A DNA stretch of 64,000 nucleotides from Undaria pinnatifida. Lineage: Eukaryota; Sar; Phaeophyceae; Laminariales; Alariaceae. A model generated the notes under the pieces. It worked only from the letters and a program-made list of their open reading frames with translations. It made no database searches and was not told the DNA's origin. The DNA lies in the NCBI GenBank assembly GCA_012845835.1, contig JABAKD010000017.1:4400867-4464866 (forward strand). The letters run 5' to 3'. Position numbers and translations under genes: made by a program. How positions within the stretch are numbered: position 1 is the stretch's first letter; each line of letters starts with the position of its first letter. Shown piece by piece: positions 62,800-64,000 of this stretch.

Positions 62800-64000
62800 G
62801 GAGGAATTGAGAGGGGAGGGGAGGGGAGGGGAAGGGGAAGGGGAAGGGGGGGGAGAGAACAAAAGCGGGGGGGGGGGGGTAAGGGAGAGAAATCATGGGG
62901 GACAGTGGAGAGGAAGGGGGGCGAGGGGAGCGGATAGAGAGTTAAGTTGAATAAAGTGCAACGGTATTGAATCTATTCCCAGGTTAACCATTCACTACGT
63001 TTCAGAAAGTCGCCACTGAAATAATGACTGCAACAATAGAACTACTGCTATAGTCTATGCCAACAATATTACGTCCCAAACACCTTGAAATCATAAAAAG
63101 CAAAAAAACTAATAAAGTTACCTCGAAAGGTCGCTACCGGAATATTGACTCCGACAACAGACCTACTGATATGAAGTACCACTCTACCGCCCGTGAACAA
63201 CATTTTTTTCAGTATGAAATCTCGAAAGAAACGTGCGTGCTACGACAGAGGTATACCTTTTCTTGGCGAAATGCTTTTCTGAATGACGGGGCTCCTTGAC
63301 CCAAAATCGTCGGAAAATACGCCCCGTTTATTCTTCGTCGGAAAATACGCCCCGTTTATTCTTCGCATGATGATTATCGTTATCTATACCTAGGCCACGT
63401 GGGGTTTGTCATCCGCGATAACAAGCAGGTTTATTTTTTTTTTCGTGAAACCTCCGAAAGTGGGGTGCACCTCTGTCGTTATTTCTTGTTGGTGGTTCCC
63501 GTTGTACTGCCTAGGGCCACCACGGGACCTTTGTCGTCCGGTAGCAGTCTTACTTTTTCTCCAAAATCAGTTTTTGGGGGAGAGGTCTTAACCCCGTTAG
63601 AGCCCCCAAAATCCCTCCCTACACTAAATTCAAGTTAATTGTCCCCCAAAAGGGTTTCCAGTAGTTGCCAAGACGTTAAGCTCCTAAGGTGAGGAACCGT
63701 CCGGTGGCAGTCTTATTTTTCTCCAAAATCAGTTTTTGGGGGAGAGGTCTTAGCCCCGTTAGAGCCCCCAAAATCCCTCCCTACACCAAGTTCAAGTTAA
63801 TTTGTCCCCCAAAAGGGTTTCCAGTAGTTGTAAAGGCGTTAATCTCCTAAGGTGAGGAACCTCGTACATAGAATTTTCTGGGGACACCTCTATCGTAGAA
63901 CGCGCGTCCAATGGTCGGGCACTTTTTCCTGACACAGAGTGGTTTTTGTCTTATGTGTCTTGCCAGGTATTATCTTTTTTTGTGTGTATAGCAACCGTGA
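62800..64000. other. Intergenic, repeat-rich right edge
   Basis: A G/A run (62805-62935), an ACGCGTGCTACG-family MITE (63228-63480), and a tandem duplication of about 165 bp (63545-63690 and 63710-63860). Each half of the duplication holds an inverted TTAA mini-element remnant (TTAGAGCCCCCAAAATCCCT). Confidence 0.65.

Overview
The window is nuclear DNA of a eukaryote. Both recognised genes are split into short exons by long introns that fit GT-AG (once GC-AG) boundaries with matching reading phases, and most of the remaining sequence is repeats. The transposon types, a TTAGGG-like internal tract and the gene content fit a stramenopile alga, most likely a brown alga. That placement is an inference; no marker gene here settles it.

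Two genes are clear. On the minus strand, 2114-6042 holds five exons of a chalcone-isomerase-domain (CHI-like) protein with an N-terminal signal peptide. Its last exon is not in the window, and the sequence at the left edge is a decayed LINE on the same strand. On the plus strand, 24106-39023 holds a complete nine-exon gene for a heterotrimeric G-protein alpha subunit. The spliced protein is 354 residues and carries all five G-box motifs. Its eighth intron uses a GC donor.

The rest, in order: 6.2-24 kb has no recognisable gene apart from two weak divergent small ORFs at 10.1-10.7 kb. It carries MITE-like elements, tRNA-derived SINEs, a duplicated 0.5 kb segment, a nine-copy 130-bp satellite rich in CCAAT motifs (17.7-18.85 kb), a 74-bp satellite (20.9-21.5 kb) and small minisatellites. 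From 39 to 64 kb lie low-complexity and poly-G sequence, many copies of three MITE families, SINEs, a frameshifted fragment of a second non-LTR retroelement (46.8-47.6 kb), several tandem arrays, and possible unidentified minus-strand exons near 60.7 and 62.7 kb.

The most unusual feature is in the G-alpha gene. The edges of at least five, and probably six, of its nine exons (exons 2, 3, 4, 7, 9 and less clearly 6) have been copied in tandem, with flanking intron or 3' sequence, into the adjacent non-coding DNA. The result is clusters of decaying splice acceptors, splice donors and C-terminal tails. A miniature LTR element (TRIM) sits directly against the exon 1 splice donor. Elsewhere, three satellites (20.9, 56.9 and 60 kb) each contain the end of one MITE family, and an array at 59.1-59.95 kb repeats an exon-like cassette. 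Local tandem copying of functional edges (exon ends, transposon ends) appears to be a general habit of this region.
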